Source: Muribaculaceae bacterium (GTDB lineage Bacteria; Bacteroidota; Bacteroidia; Bacteroidales; Muribaculaceae). Taken from it: a DNA stretch of 64,000 nt. The stretch covers positions 42,776 through 106,775 of the forward strand of contig JAFYNZ010000055.1 in assembly GCA_017547845.1 (NCBI GenBank), in the 5' to 3' direction. The notes beneath the pieces were generated by a model that was given only the letters and a program-made list of their open reading frames with translations, did no database searches and was not told where the DNA came from. Shown here piece after piece: positions 48,253-57,168 of this stretch (position 1 is its first letter; each line of letters opens with the position of its first letter). The position numbers and the translations under genes were made by a program.

Positions 48253-49731
48253 ATGGACTACTCACAATTTTTAACAATGGGTTCAGAATTGATGCTACTC
48301 GTAGTATTCCTGATTGTGTTTTTATTCGATACATTCGGTGGTGCAAAGGCACGTGAATACACAAGCCCATTAGCATTGATTTGCTTTAGCGTGATGACAG
48401 TCGCTATGTGGTTGCTCCCTACAAATGGTGGAGAAGCATTCAGCGGCATGTACTATACTTCAGGAATTATCACAGTGATTAAGACCATCTTGAATCTCGG
48501 TGTGATTCTTGTAATCCTCCAATCTGTAAAATGGATTGATAGCGAAGAGGCTAAGATTCGTCGCGGAGAGTTCTACGAATTAATGATGGTGACTCTCTTC
48601 GGTATGTATTTTATGATTTCAGCACGTCACTTCTTGTTGTTCATCATCGGTCTTGAATGTGCTTCTCTTCCATTGGCTGCAATGGTAGCGTTTAATAAGA
48701 ATCAGTATGAAAGCCACGAAGCTGCAGTTAAGTATATCTTCACAGCAGTATTCTCATCAGCAATCTTGTTGCTCGGTCTTTCATTTGTATATGCATTGTC
48801 AGGCACAGGTTCGCTCTACTTCTCTGATCTCGCAACACAAGTTGCTTCAGGCGAAAATAGCATGTTGCTCGTGTTGGCTATCGCATTCGTAATCGCTGGT
48901 TTCGGTTTCAAACTTTCATTGGTACCATTCCACCTTTGGACAGCAGATACATATCAAGGTGCTCCAACATCAGTGACTGCTTATCTCTCTGTAATCTCAA
49001 AGGGTTCTGCTTCATTTGCGTTCTTGGTAGTGTTGGCACAAGTATTCGGTGCTGCTTATAGCCAAGTATGGGAGTGGATGCTCTACGGATTGATTATCAT
49101 CACAATCACAATCGGTAACTTGTTTGCTATCCGTCAGAAGAACATGAAGCGTTTCATGGCATTCTCGTCTGTGTCACAAGCAGGTTACATCATGTTGGGT
49201 ATTATCTCTGCAAACGTTATCGGTATGACATCAATGGTGTTCTACATCTTGGTGTACATTTTCAGCAACCTTGGTGCATTCGCAGTGATTTCAGCAATTG
49301 AAAACAAGACAGGCAAAATCGGCATGGATGACTACAATGGTCTCCACAAGACTAATCCATGGCTTTCATTTGCAATGACACTTGCAATGTTCTCATTGGC
49401 AGGTATCCCTCCATTTGCAGGTTTCTTCTCTAAGATTCTCATCTTCAATGGTGCATTGGAAAGCGGTTCGGTAGCACTTTATGTACTTGTTCTTATCGCG
49501 TTGATCAACACAATCATTTCACTCTACTATTATCTCTTGGTAGTGAAGGCTATGTGGATCAGTCCGGAAGAACCTGTTGTCGGTGAATTCCGTTCATCAT
49601 GCTACGAACGTCTCGGAATGTGGCTTTGCATCGCAGGTATTGTCGGTCTCGGTATCGTAAGCTGGTTCTACACTTACATCTACGACGCGAGCATGCTTGA
49701 CGCAACGACATTCTTTGCAAACTTGATTTAA
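48253..49731 (+). CDS. nuoN: NADH-quinone oxidoreductase subunit N
   Basis: Antiporter-like proton-pumping subunit, 492 residues. FIIGLECASLPLAAMVAFNK carries the conserved Glu; FKLSLVPFHLWTADTYQGAP and AFSSVSQAGYIMLGI follow. Last gene of the block, closed by a hairpin. No nuoE, nuoF or nuoG is present in the window. Confidence 0.96.
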   Translation: MDYSQFLTMGSELMLLVVFLIVFLFDTFGGAKAREYTSPLALICFSVMTVAMWLLPTNGGEAFSGMYYTSGIITVIKTILNLGVILVILQSVKWIDSEEAKIRRGEFYELMMVTLFGMYFMISARHFLLFIIGLECASLPLAAMVAFNKNQYESHEAAVKYIFTAVFSSAILLLGLSFVYALSGTGSLYFSDLATQVASGENSMLLVLAIAFVIAGFGFKLSLVPFHLWTADTYQGAPTSVTAYLSVISKGSASFAFLVVLAQVFGAAYSQVWEWMLYGLIIITITIGNLFAIRQKNMKRFMAFSSVSQAGYIMLGIISANVIGMTSMVFYILVYIFSNLGAFAVISAIENKTGKIGMDDYNGLHKTNPWLSFAMTLAMFSLAGIPPFAGFFSKILIFNGALESGSVALYVLVLIALINTIISLYYYLLVVKAMWISPEEPVVGEFRSSCYERLGMWLCIAGIVGLGIVSWFYTYIYDASMLDATTFFANLI

Positions 49732-49755
49732 TCGAGAAACTCTGATTAATATAGT

Positions 49756-49782
49756 GTCGCGTTCCTCCTATAGGGGACGCGA
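49756..49782 (+). terminator. Hairpin after nuoN
   Basis: GTCGCGTTCC pairs with GGGGACGCGAC after a short loop, followed by a T-containing stretch (ATTTTGC). Probable end of the nuo-atp transcript. Confidence 0.65.
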
Positions 49783-49875
49783 CATTTTGCATTATATTGA
49801 CTTTGTAAATTTGATTGACACTGCGATGCTTGTCAGTCTATTTTGCTTTGATTGAAGAAAATTGTTGACAAATAT

Positions 49876-49906
49876 TTTGAAAATTAGTTAATTATCATTA
49901 CCTTTG
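49876..49906 (+). promoter_or_regulatory. Promoter of the alpha-glucan operon, with long leader
   Basis: TTTG (49876-49879), 19 bases, TACCTTTG (49899-49906). It leaves about 150 bases before the first gene; no known leader fold was recognised in it. The rest of the 49732-50062 gap holds only the nuoN hairpin and AT-rich sequence. Confidence 0.65.
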
Positions 49907-50062
49907 TGAAAATCGAATTATAATCAAGAGTGACCCTAAGTCTTTAGTTTAAGAATATCGTCTGTCAGTTTAAGAAATAGACGCCGAATTGGAGTATGAT
50001 GGATTGCACTTGGTTGTGGTTTAAGTGTTTAATATCCAAATTGTTAACTATATACAGGCCTA

Positions 50063-52030
50063 ATGAGTTATCTGAAGTTTGATAAAAGTCTGATGATAAA
50101 TTTGGAGCAGAGTCTGCCCAAGGAAATGCTTCGCACCAACAAGAGTGGCGCGTATCATTGCACATCTATAGTGGGTTGTAATACACGCAAGCAGCATGGT
50201 CTTCTTGTGATTCCAATTCCGGAGATGGACGAGCAGGCTCATGTGCTGTTGTCGTCGTTTGACGAGACAGTGATTCAGCATGACGCTCCATTTAATCTGG
50301 GTATTCATCAGTATGGAGAGAATGTATTTAGTCCGAATGGTCATAAGTACATTCGTCAGTTTGATTGTGAAAGTGTCCCAACCGTTACTTATCGTGTGGG
50401 CGGAGTAATCTTAACAAAGGAGAAGGTTTTTATATCTCACGAAAATCGTATCTTAATCAAATACACATTGGTCGAAGCTCACTCACCGACAACATTGCAG
50501 TTCCGTCCGTTTTTGGCGTTCCGCAATGCCAACGAGTTGTGTATAGAGAATAATAGTCTGAATAAGGATATGCAATCGGTCGCTAATGGCTTGTCATGCT
50601 GTCTTTATCCGGGTTATCCTGAGCTCTTTATGCAATTCAATAAGGAGGCTAAGTGGGTCAGCGATGGTCATTGGTATAAGGGTATCGAATACTATAAGGA
50701 CCGCGACAGAGGTCTCCCATATAAGGAAGACCTTTGGGTGCCCGGTTATTTCGAATTGCCTATCAAGAAAGGCGAGAGCATCATTTTCTCAGCTTCAACG
50801 TTTGTCGCAAAACCTGAAGAATTTGAGAAGACATACGAAGACGAAATCGCTACTCGCACCACTCGCACAAGTTTCTACAACTGCTTGAAGAATTCTGCTA
50901 AGCAGTTCTATTATAAGAAAGATGATGAGATGTACATCATGGCCGGTTATCCTTGGCTTAATGTCAGAGCCAGAGATGAATTGATGGCTCTGCCGGGATG
51001 TACGTTGTCAATCGACCACAAAAAGGATTTCGAAACCATTATGGATACTTTGGTTTCGGCTCTTCAACGATATATCAACACCGGCGAAAAGCACCGCAAT
51101 ATCAAGGAAATCGACCTTCCGGATATCTCGCTTTGGGCTATCTGGGCTATCCAGCAATATAAGCGTGCGTATGGCAATGAAGAGTGTCTTGAAAAGTATG
51201 GCCATGTGGTGAAATATCTCGTCGAGGCAATCCGTGAAGAGAGAATCTACAATCTCTATCTAAATGACAACGGTTTGCTCTCAACAAATGGACAAAATTC
51301 GCCTGTCACTTGGCTTTCTGCTACAGTAAACGGTCGCCCAATCATACCTCGCACCGGCTACATTGTGGAATATAATGCATTGTGGTACAACGCATTGCGA
51401 TTCCTTATGTCGCTTTATGAGTCTGATAAGGCTTCTGCGGCTTATCTCTTGGAGCTCGAGGCATTGGCCGACAAGGTGAAAGAAGCGTTTGTCGATACAT
51501 TCCTAAATGATTATGGCTACCTCTACGACTATGTCAATGGTACATATGCCGACCTTAGTGTGCGTCCTAACATGGCTATCGCTATCGGTCTTGAGTATTC
51601 GCCACTCGATCGTCGTCAACGCAAGAAGGTGCTCGACTTTGTGACACGCGAATTGTTGACTCCTAAGGGTTTGCGTTCGCTCAGTCCTAAGAGCTATGGC
51701 TATAATCCGACATATATCGGCAATCCTGTAGAGCGTGAATATGCAGTGCATCAAGGTCCTGCACGTCCATGGTTGTTTGGATTCTATGCAGATGCCTACT
51801 TCAAGGTGTTTGGAGTTAGTGGCTTGTCGTTCATCGAGCGAATGCTCATCGGCTACGAAGACGAGATGACAGAATGTTGCATCGGCTCGTTGTCAGAACT
51901 ATATGACGGCAATCCTCCATTCACAGGTCGTGGCGCTGTCAGTGCGGCTAAGAATGTGGGTGAGATTTTGCGTACATTGCGCACAGTTCAAGAGATTAGT
52001 AAACAATTATCCACTGAAGCAAGCGAGTAA
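50063..52030 (+). CDS. Glycogen debranching enzyme (amylo-alpha-1,6-glucosidase type)
   Basis: Removes alpha-1,6 branches during breakdown or trimming of stored glycogen. 655 residues: an N-terminal GDE domain (about 20-220; SGAYHCTSIVGCNTRKQHGL and LLVIPIP after it, DETVIQHDAPFNLGIHQYG) and a C-terminal (alpha/alpha)6 domain (about 280-650; AGYPWLNVRARDELMALPG, DNGLLSTNGQNSPVTWLSAT, AVHQGPARPWLFGFYADAYF). The catalytic acids lie in that barrel in family members. It starts an operon with a GT4 synthase two bases on and a GH57-like gene, an arrangement conserved in Bacteroides. Confidence 0.92.
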   Translation: MSYLKFDKSLMINLEQSLPKEMLRTNKSGAYHCTSIVGCNTRKQHGLLVIPIPEMDEQAHVLLSSFDETVIQHDAPFNLGIHQYGENVFSPNGHKYIRQFDCESVPTVTYRVGGVILTKEKVFISHENRILIKYTLVEAHSPTTLQFRPFLAFRNANELCIENNSLNKDMQSVANGLSCCLYPGYPELFMQFNKEAKWVSDGHWYKGIEYYKDRDRGLPYKEDLWVPGYFELPIKKGESIIFSASTFVAKPEEFEKTYEDEIATRTTRTSFYNCLKNSAKQFYYKKDDEMYIMAGYPWLNVRARDELMALPGCTLSIDHKKDFETIMDTLVSALQRYINTGEKHRNIKEIDLPDISLWAIWAIQQYKRAYGNEECLEKYGHVVKYLVEAIREERIYNLYLNDNGLLSTNGQNSPVTWLSATVNGRPIIPRTGYIVEYNALWYNALRFLMSLYESDKASAAYLLELEALADKVKEAFVDTFLNDYGYLYDYVNGTYADLSVRPNMAIAIGLEYSPLDRRQRKKVLDFVTRELLTPKGLRSLSPKSYGYNPTYIGNPVEREYAVHQGPARPWLFGFYADAYFKVFGVSGLSFIERMLIGYEDEMTECCIGSLSELYDGNPPFTGRGAVSAAKNVGEILRTLRTVQEISKQLSTEASE

Positions 52031-52032
52031 AT

Positions 52033-53292
52033 ATGAAAGCATTAATGTTTGGGTGGGAATTTCCACCGCATATCCTCGGAGGATTAGGCACAGCAAGTTA
52101 TGGTCTCACAAAGGGCATGCACAACTGTGGTAACATGGACATCACATTCGTAATCCCAAAGCCATGGGGCGACGAAGAGCGAGATTTTGCCAATATCATC
52201 GGCGCTTGCAACACTCCTGTCGCTTGGCGCGATGTCAACTGGGACTATGTAGAAAATCGTCTCGGCAAATTCATGAATCCACAACTCTACTATGACTTGC
52301 GTGATCGTATATATGCCGATTTCAACTATATGCGTCTCAACGACCTTGGTTGTATAGAATTCTCAGGTAAATACCCTGACAATCTTATAGAAGAAATCAA
52401 TAATTATTCGATAGTGGCGGGTGTCATCGCACGCACTATCGACTGCGACGTCATTCACTCCCACGACTGGTTGACCTATCCGGCAGGCATCCACGCTAAA
52501 AATGTGACAGGCAAGCCATTGGTAATCCACGTTCATGCCACTGACTTCGACCGCTCTCGCGGTAATGTCAACCCTACAGTCTTCGGCATCGAAAAAGATG
52601 GTATGCACCACGCCGACCACATCATCACCGTGTCAAACCTCACTCGTCAGACCGTGATTGAGAAATATGGCATCGACCCGGCGAAGGTGACAACAGTTCA
52701 CAACGCTGTCATTCCGTTGAGCGATGATTTGCTCTCAATTCCTAAGCCTGAAAACAAAGAGAAGGTCGTGACATTCCTCGGACGTATCACAATGCAGAAA
52801 GGTCCTGAATACTTTGTCGAAGCAGCGGTCAAAGTGTTGCAAAAGGATCATAACGTGCGTTTTGTGATGGCCGGATCGGGTGACATGATGGACCAAATGA
52901 TTGCTCTCGCTGCTAAGCGAGGCATAGCCGACAGATTCCACTTCACAGGCTTCCTTCGTGGTCGTCAGGTCTACGAAATGCTCAAAGCATCAGATGTCTA
53001 CATCATGCCATCTGTGTCAGAGCCATTCGGTATTTCACCTCTCGAAGCGATGCAGATGGGAGTGCCATCGATTATCTCCAAGCAAAGTGGTTGCGCCGAA
53101 ATTCTCAACAATGTCATCAAGACCGACTATTGGGACATCGACGCAATGGCCGACGCTATCCACTCCATCATCAGTTATCCATCGATGTATGAGTCATTGA
53201 AGACCGAAGGCATCGAAGAGATGAAGGGTATAACATGGGAAAAGGCAGGTCAGAAAGTGATCGATATTTACAATCAAGTGATAAATAAGTAA
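52033..53292 (+). CDS. GT4 glycosyltransferase, probable glycogen/alpha-glucan synthase
   Basis: GT-B fold glycosyltransferase of 419 residues. N-terminal FGWEFPPHILGGLGTASYGL is the starch/glycogen synthase-like phosphate-binding loop (GGLG), IHSHDWLTYPAGI is a second synthase-like signature, and the E-x7-E motif lies at EPFGISPLE (Glu330, Glu338). Its place between the debranching enzyme and the GH57-like gene makes alpha-1,4-glucan elongation from a nucleotide sugar the likely role. Donor sugar cannot be read from sequence. Confidence 0.87.
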   Translation: MKALMFGWEFPPHILGGLGTASYGLTKGMHNCGNMDITFVIPKPWGDEERDFANIIGACNTPVAWRDVNWDYVENRLGKFMNPQLYYDLRDRIYADFNYMRLNDLGCIEFSGKYPDNLIEEINNYSIVAGVIARTIDCDVIHSHDWLTYPAGIHAKNVTGKPLVIHVHATDFDRSRGNVNPTVFGIEKDGMHHADHIITVSNLTRQTVIEKYGIDPAKVTTVHNAVIPLSDDLLSIPKPENKEKVVTFLGRITMQKGPEYFVEAAVKVLQKDHNVRFVMAGSGDMMDQMIALAAKRGIADRFHFTGFLRGRQVYEMLKASDVYIMPSVSEPFGISPLEAMQMGVPSIISKQSGCAEILNNVIKTDYWDIDAMADAIHSIISYPSMYESLKTEGIEEMKGITWEKAGQKVIDIYNQVINK

Positions 53293-53314
53293 CAACATAA
53301 ATAAGATAGAAATT

Positions 53315-54694
53315 ATGAAGTCAATTTGTTTCTATTTTCAGATACATCAACCATTTCGTTTAAAAAAATATCGTTTCTTTGATATTGGTAACGACCACTA
53401 TTACTACGATGATTTTGCCAACGATGATATAGTGACACGCATTGCCGAGCGTTCGTATATTCCTATGGCTGAGACTCTTTTGAAGATGATCGAAGAGAAC
53501 GGCAAGGCATTTAAATGTGCGATTTCAATCACAGGTGCAGCAGTAGAGCAATTGCAACAATATGTGCCTGAATTTATCGATTTGCTCAAGAAACTCGCCG
53601 ACACCGGTTGCGTAGAGTTCCTCAGCGAAACATATTCTCATAGCCTTGCATCGCTCGAAGACCATGACGAATTTATCCGTCAGGTCAAGGCTCATGATGC
53701 GATGATCTACAATCTTTTCGGCCAGAAACCGACCGTGATTCGCAACACCGAACTCATCTACGACGACGATATCGCAGTGCTTCTCAATTCTATGGGCTTC
53801 AAGGCTGCTATCACCGAAGGTGCGAAGCACATTTTGGGTTGGAAATCACCTAACTATGTCTACAATTCCGAGTCAGCTCCAAAGCTAAAACTTCTCCTTC
53901 GCAATGACGACTTCAGCCGCGACATTTGCCGAGACTTCAACAATTCGGAATGGTCGGAATATCCGTTGACCGCTGATAAATATGTCAACTGGATTTCTCA
54001 ACTCTCCGATGAAGAGCAGATTGTCAACCTATTCATGGGCATGGAGACATTCGGTGAATTTATGCCACGCGAAAGCGGTATCTTCGATTTCCTTCGTGCG
54101 TTGCCACGCTTCGCAGCCGAACGCGGCATCACATTCATGACTCCGTCAGAAGCTGTCGCTAAACACAAATCAGTCGGCTCGCTTGGAGTGCCATATCCGA
54201 TGTCATGGGCAGACGAAGCTCGCGACGTTTCAGCTTGGAGAGGCAATTTACTCCAACGCGAAGCATTGACTAAACTCTACTCTGTGGCAGAACGCGTCAA
54301 CCTTTGCGAAGACCGTCGACTCAAGAAAGACTGGGAATACCTTCAGTCGTCCGACCACTTCTTCTACATGAGCACGAAGAGCCTCACCGATGGCGCAGTC
54401 TATTCGCCATTCAGTCCGTACGACTCTCCATACTCTGCATTCACCAACTACATGAACGTGCTTGCCGACTTCATAGTACGCGTAGAAGAGCAATACCCAT
54501 TGTCAATTGAAAACGAAGAACTCAACTCATTGCTCCTCACAATTCGCAACCAGGCTGCAGAAATCAAGTCGCTCAATAAGGAAGTGAAGACACTTCGTAC
54601 CAATGTCATCAACGACACCGATGACAAAGAGGCAGAGCCTAAAGAGCCAAAGAAGAAGCCTGCAAAACGTGCTTGCAAAAAGGCTGCAAAATAG
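53315..54694 (+). CDS. GH57-like alpha-amylase homologue lacking the catalytic Asp
   Basis: 459 residues. Opening HQPFRLKKYRFFD is the first GH57 conserved region and VIRNTELIYDDD holds the nucleophile Glu146. The fourth region, normally MDYETFGE with the catalytic Asp, reads MGMETFGE: Gly242 replaces Asp. The base sequence (atg ggc atg gag) is unambiguous. After the barrel and helical domain comes a coiled coil (AAEIKSLNKEVKTLRTNVI) and a Lys-rich tail (KEPKKKPAKRACKKAAK). It may bind glucan and scaffold the synthase or debranching enzyme, or use an altered mechanism. GH57-like homologues with missing catalytic residues have been described in Bacteroidota. Confidence 0.85.
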   Translation: MKSICFYFQIHQPFRLKKYRFFDIGNDHYYYDDFANDDIVTRIAERSYIPMAETLLKMIEENGKAFKCAISITGAAVEQLQQYVPEFIDLLKKLADTGCVEFLSETYSHSLASLEDHDEFIRQVKAHDAMIYNLFGQKPTVIRNTELIYDDDIAVLLNSMGFKAAITEGAKHILGWKSPNYVYNSESAPKLKLLLRNDDFSRDICRDFNNSEWSEYPLTADKYVNWISQLSDEEQIVNLFMGMETFGEFMPRESGIFDFLRALPRFAAERGITFMTPSEAVAKHKSVGSLGVPYPMSWADEARDVSAWRGNLLQREALTKLYSVAERVNLCEDRRLKKDWEYLQSSDHFFYMSTKSLTDGAVYSPFSPYDSPYSAFTNYMNVLADFIVRVEEQYPLSIENEELNSLLLTIRNQAAEIKSLNKEVKTLRTNVINDTDDKEAEPKEPKKKPAKRACKKAAK

Positions 54695-54722
54695 AAATTT
54701 ATAAAAATTCTATACTCCAACA

Positions 54723-54755
54723 TATGGGCTGGCACACGTCAGTCCATAATTTTTT
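54723..54755 (+). terminator. Terminator of the alpha-glucan operon
   Basis: TATGGGCTG (54723-54731) pairs with CAGTCCATA (54740-54748) with one wobble and is followed by a run of T. Confidence 0.8.
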
Positions 54756-54765
54756 TGGAGAAATG

Positions 54766-54797
54766 TTGGGACATATGAACATAATTTATTAATTTTG
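54766..54797 (+). promoter_or_regulatory. Promoter of the ferritin gene
   Basis: TTG (54766-54768), 21 bases, TAATTTTG (54790-54797), with a leader of about 50 bases. Confidence 0.6.
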
Positions 54798-54851
54798 CGT
54801 TATCATTTAAAGACAATTAATCGAAAACAATAACTCAAAACAATAACTCTT

Positions 54852-55373
54852 ATGATTTCTAAAAGACTTGAAGACGCTATAAATGCGCAGATTAATGCCG
54901 AACTTTGGTCGGCTTATCTCTACCTCTCTATGGGTATGAATTTCGAAGCTAAAGGTATGCCTGGCACTGCCAACTGGTTTAGAATCCAATTCAAGGAAGA
55001 ACAAGACCACGCTACTATCTTAATGAACTACCTCAATTCTCGTGGTGGTCGCGTAGTGCTTAAGCCTATCGAAGGCGTTGAAACTGAATGGGCTACTGCT
55101 CTCGATGCTTTCAAAGACACATTGAAGCATGAAAAGGTGGTGACAGGTCTTATCAACGACCTCTACTTCCTCTCTGAAGAAGAACGTGACCCTGCTACTC
55201 GCTCAATGCTCCAATGGTTTGTCGACGAGCAAGTGGAAGAAGAAGAGACTGCTCAGCAATTCATCGATAAGTATGTGATGATCGGTGACAATGGCTATGG
55301 TCTCTATGAAATGGACAAGGAGCTCGCTACTCGTACATATTCAGCTCCGGCTCCTCTCACTAAGGGCGAATAA
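54852..55373 (+). CDS. ftnA: Ferritin (FtnA type)
   Basis: Iron-storage protein forming a 24-subunit shell, 173 residues. Ferroxidase-site residues are visible in INAELWSAYLYLSMG, FKEEQDHATILMNYL and the later EEEETAQQFIDKYVM. No haem-binding Met at the bacterioferritin position was identified, and the overall pattern is that of the non-haem FtnA group. Single gene between its promoter and terminator. Confidence 0.95.
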   Translation: MISKRLEDAINAQINAELWSAYLYLSMGMNFEAKGMPGTANWFRIQFKEEQDHATILMNYLNSRGGRVVLKPIEGVETEWATALDAFKDTLKHEKVVTGLINDLYFLSEEERDPATRSMLQWFVDEQVEEEETAQQFIDKYVMIGDNGYGLYEMDKELATRTYSAPAPLTKGE

Positions 55374-55403
55374 TCCCTGAAAAAATAGCAAATAATCGAT
55401 ATG

Positions 55404-55448
55404 ACGTGCTGTCGCTCTGCGGAGTGATGGCACGTTGCGTTTTTTTGT
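55404..55448 (+). terminator. Terminator after ferritin
   Basis: ACGTGC (55404-55409) pairs with GCACGT (55430-55435), with an inner CGCTC/GAGTG stem, followed by TGCG and seven T. Confidence 0.75.
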
Positions 55449-55581
55449 TTGTGACTACATGTTTTGTGCCACAGTAAAAGCAAAGTTTTTATTTGACTTT
55501 TGAAATACTTAAAGCTGGTTATTATCAGTGACTTACAAAGGTTTTATCATGAATTTTGACCAATAAGCCACGAAAAACGAA

Positions 55582-55620
55582 AAAGGGATAGGAGAGTGGT
55601 CGAGTCTCTCTTATCCCTTT
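55582..55620 (-). terminator. Terminator of the RNase P RNA gene
   Basis: AAAGGGATAGGAGAG (55582-55596) pairs with CTCTCTTATCCCTTT (55606-55620) with one imperfect pair. On the minus strand it is followed by a T-rich tract. Confidence 0.85.
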
Positions 55621-55625
55621 GATGA

Positions 55626-55974
55626 TTCAGTGCTGATATAAGCCGGGTTATGTACTCCGATGGAGCGTCTGTCATTTATCTACGGCGACTGTTGCCAGCC
55701 GTCTGAAGCAGCCTACCCCCCGACAATGGACGAGCAATCCTTAACTGCCGGTATATTTGGCCTTGCAACCCATGAGATGTACGGCATCGATTGTCACCAA
55801 CCGACCCGGTGGGCTCTTACCCCGCCTTTTCACCCTTACCCCGTGAGGGGCGGTAGTTTTCTGTTACATTATCTCTGCCATTACAGCACCTTCCCGTTAG
55901 GAAGCATGGTGCTCTGTGTTGCCCGGACTTTCCTCCTTGTGACTATGCACACGGCGACAGACCACAGCACTGAT
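55626..55974 (-). ncRNA. rnpB: RNase P RNA, bacterial type A
   Basis: Catalytic RNA that matures tRNA 5' ends. Read on the minus strand, the 5' part contains GAGGAAAGTCCGGGCA and the 3' part contains CATAACCCGGCTTAT, the universal CRI/CRV core. The P1 helix is closed by CAGTGCTG (5' side, plus-strand 55965-55972) and CAGCACTG (3' side, 55628-55635). Length about 350 fits. A terminator follows it. An open frame on the plus strand across this gene is a shadow. Confidence 0.96.
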
Positions 55975-55989
55975 GTGCGTTTGGAACTG

Positions 55990-55997
55990 CAAAGTTA
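55990..55997 (-). promoter_or_regulatory. -7 box for rnpB
   Basis: TAACTTTG on the minus strand, about 18-25 bases before the predicted 5' end of the RNA, which is the expected spacing. No clear -33 element was found. Confidence 0.6.
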
Positions 55998-56093
55998 CAA
56001 CTTTTTTGCCACACTATCGGTCTGTGGCGTTAATCTTGATGGAAAAAATTATCGGCAATCCCTCTGAGAAGCATGGGAAAAGACCGACAACGC

Positions 56094-56702
56094 TCAGATG
56101 AGTTGAATGATGATGTCGGCTATCTTTTCGATGGAGATGCGTGAGGTGTCGAATGTGAGGTCGTAGTTGGCTGCGTCGCCCCAGTTGCGACCTGTGAAAT
56201 AGTTGTAGTAGTCTTGGCGCATTTTGTCGCGTTTGAGGGCAAATTCTCGTGCGTCGCAGATGCAGCTACATTCGCATCGGCGGAGCACACGCTCGGCGCG
56301 TGACTCGATGTCGGCATGCAGGAATATGCTCAGACGATGGGGCATGTCGCGAGTGATGTAGTCGGCTGTGCGACCGACAAATACTGCAGGACCCTCTTGT
56401 GCGAGTTGACGAATGACATCACTCTGTGCCATGTAGATTTTTTCTCGGTTGAGCGAACTGATAGAGTAGTCGGCAGCCATAGCTCCATAGTTGATGCTGA
56501 GCATCGAGCGCAGAATCGAGGGCTTACGCTCGTCGGCATTGTCGAAGATTTCTTCGTCGAAACCGAGTCGTTGTGCCGCGACTTTGAGCAACGAACGGTC
56601 ATAGTAGGGGATACCCAACTTCTTGGCCAATAATTCGCCTAATTCGCGTCCTCCGGCCCCGAATTGGCGTCCGATAATGATAGTTGTGAGCTTCTTTTCC
56701 AT
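56094..56702 (-). CDS. Cytidylate kinase-like protein
   Basis: P-loop kinase-like protein of about 202 residues from the ATG at 56702 (a GTG/ATG extension of four residues upstream is less likely). The P-loop reads GRQFGAGGRELGELLAKKLG, and GPAVFVGRTADYITRD and LHADIESRAERVLRR follow the Cytidylate_kin2 family. Such proteins are common in Bacteroidota next to other housekeeping genes and are distinct from true Cmk; substrate is not established. Divergent from the small gene at 56779. Confidence 0.85.
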   Translation of the reverse strand: MEKKLTTIIIGRQFGAGGRELGELLAKKLGIPYYDRSLLKVAAQRLGFDEEIFDNADERKPSILRSMLSINYGAMAADYSISSLNREKIYMAQSDVIRQLAQEGPAVFVGRTADYITRDMPHRLSIFLHADIESRAERVLRRCECSCICDAREFALKRDKMRQDYYNYFTGRNWGDAANYDLTFDTSRISIEKIADIIIQLI

Positions 56703-56752
56703 CGTGAAAATCAATTATAAGGCAAATTTAGTCAAATTTCCGAAATAATTGC

Positions 56753-56760
56753 TAACTTTG
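56753..56760 (+). promoter_or_regulatory. -7 box for the 56779 gene
   Basis: TAACTTTG ending 18 bases before the ATG at 56779. A good -33 element was not identified. Confidence 0.5.
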
Positions 56761-56778
56761 TGCGATAAAGCGAAAAAA

Positions 56779-57153
56779 ATGGAAGAAATTCTAAGAAATT
56801 TAAGCAAGGACACTGATGGCATGCTTACATATGAGTATATCGCCAACAATGTCTCGACATGCAGTCAGATTATGCCTGCATTGATAGATAATATGCGACG
56901 TGCCGATAGCACTGGTCAATTCGTGGCAAGCACGGCAAGGTTTCTCGCAGCAGTCGACCGAGAGCATTTCTCATCGGCCATCGACGAACTCATCGAGGTG
57001 GCTATTGAGAAGGATCGCGAGCATCGCTATTTGGGCTCGCTATTGAAAGGCATCTGGGGCGCGGACTATGAGTCGCGTGTCAATGAATTGCGTGAGAACG
57101 ACGATAATTTCCGTCGCATTTACAAACGTTTGTATTCTAATTCAGTAATCTAA
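56779..57153 (+). CDS. Small helical protein of unknown function
   Basis: 124 residues from the ATG at 56779; the frame continues upstream only through the promoter box. All-helical, soluble and charged (MEEILRNLSKDTDGMLTYEY, AIDELIEVAIEKDREHRYLG). No motif recognised. It lies 15 bases before the cyclophilin gene and is probably co-transcribed with it. Good codon pattern supports a real gene. Confidence 0.75.
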   Translation: MEEILRNLSKDTDGMLTYEYIANNVSTCSQIMPALIDNMRRADSTGQFVASTARFLAAVDREHFSSAIDELIEVAIEKDREHRYLGSLLKGIWGADYESRVNELRENDDNFRRIYKRLYSNSVI

Positions 57154-57168
57154 TCACCGGGCTACGTT

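Noticed and set aside
49907-50062. Riboswitch in the long leader of the alpha-glucan operon
   Set aside because: No known fold or strong paired stems were recognised.
55660-56067. Open reading frame of 135 codons on the plus strand
   Set aside because: It lies across the RNase P RNA gene on the opposite strand, whose core motifs and P1 helix are clear; no protein features.
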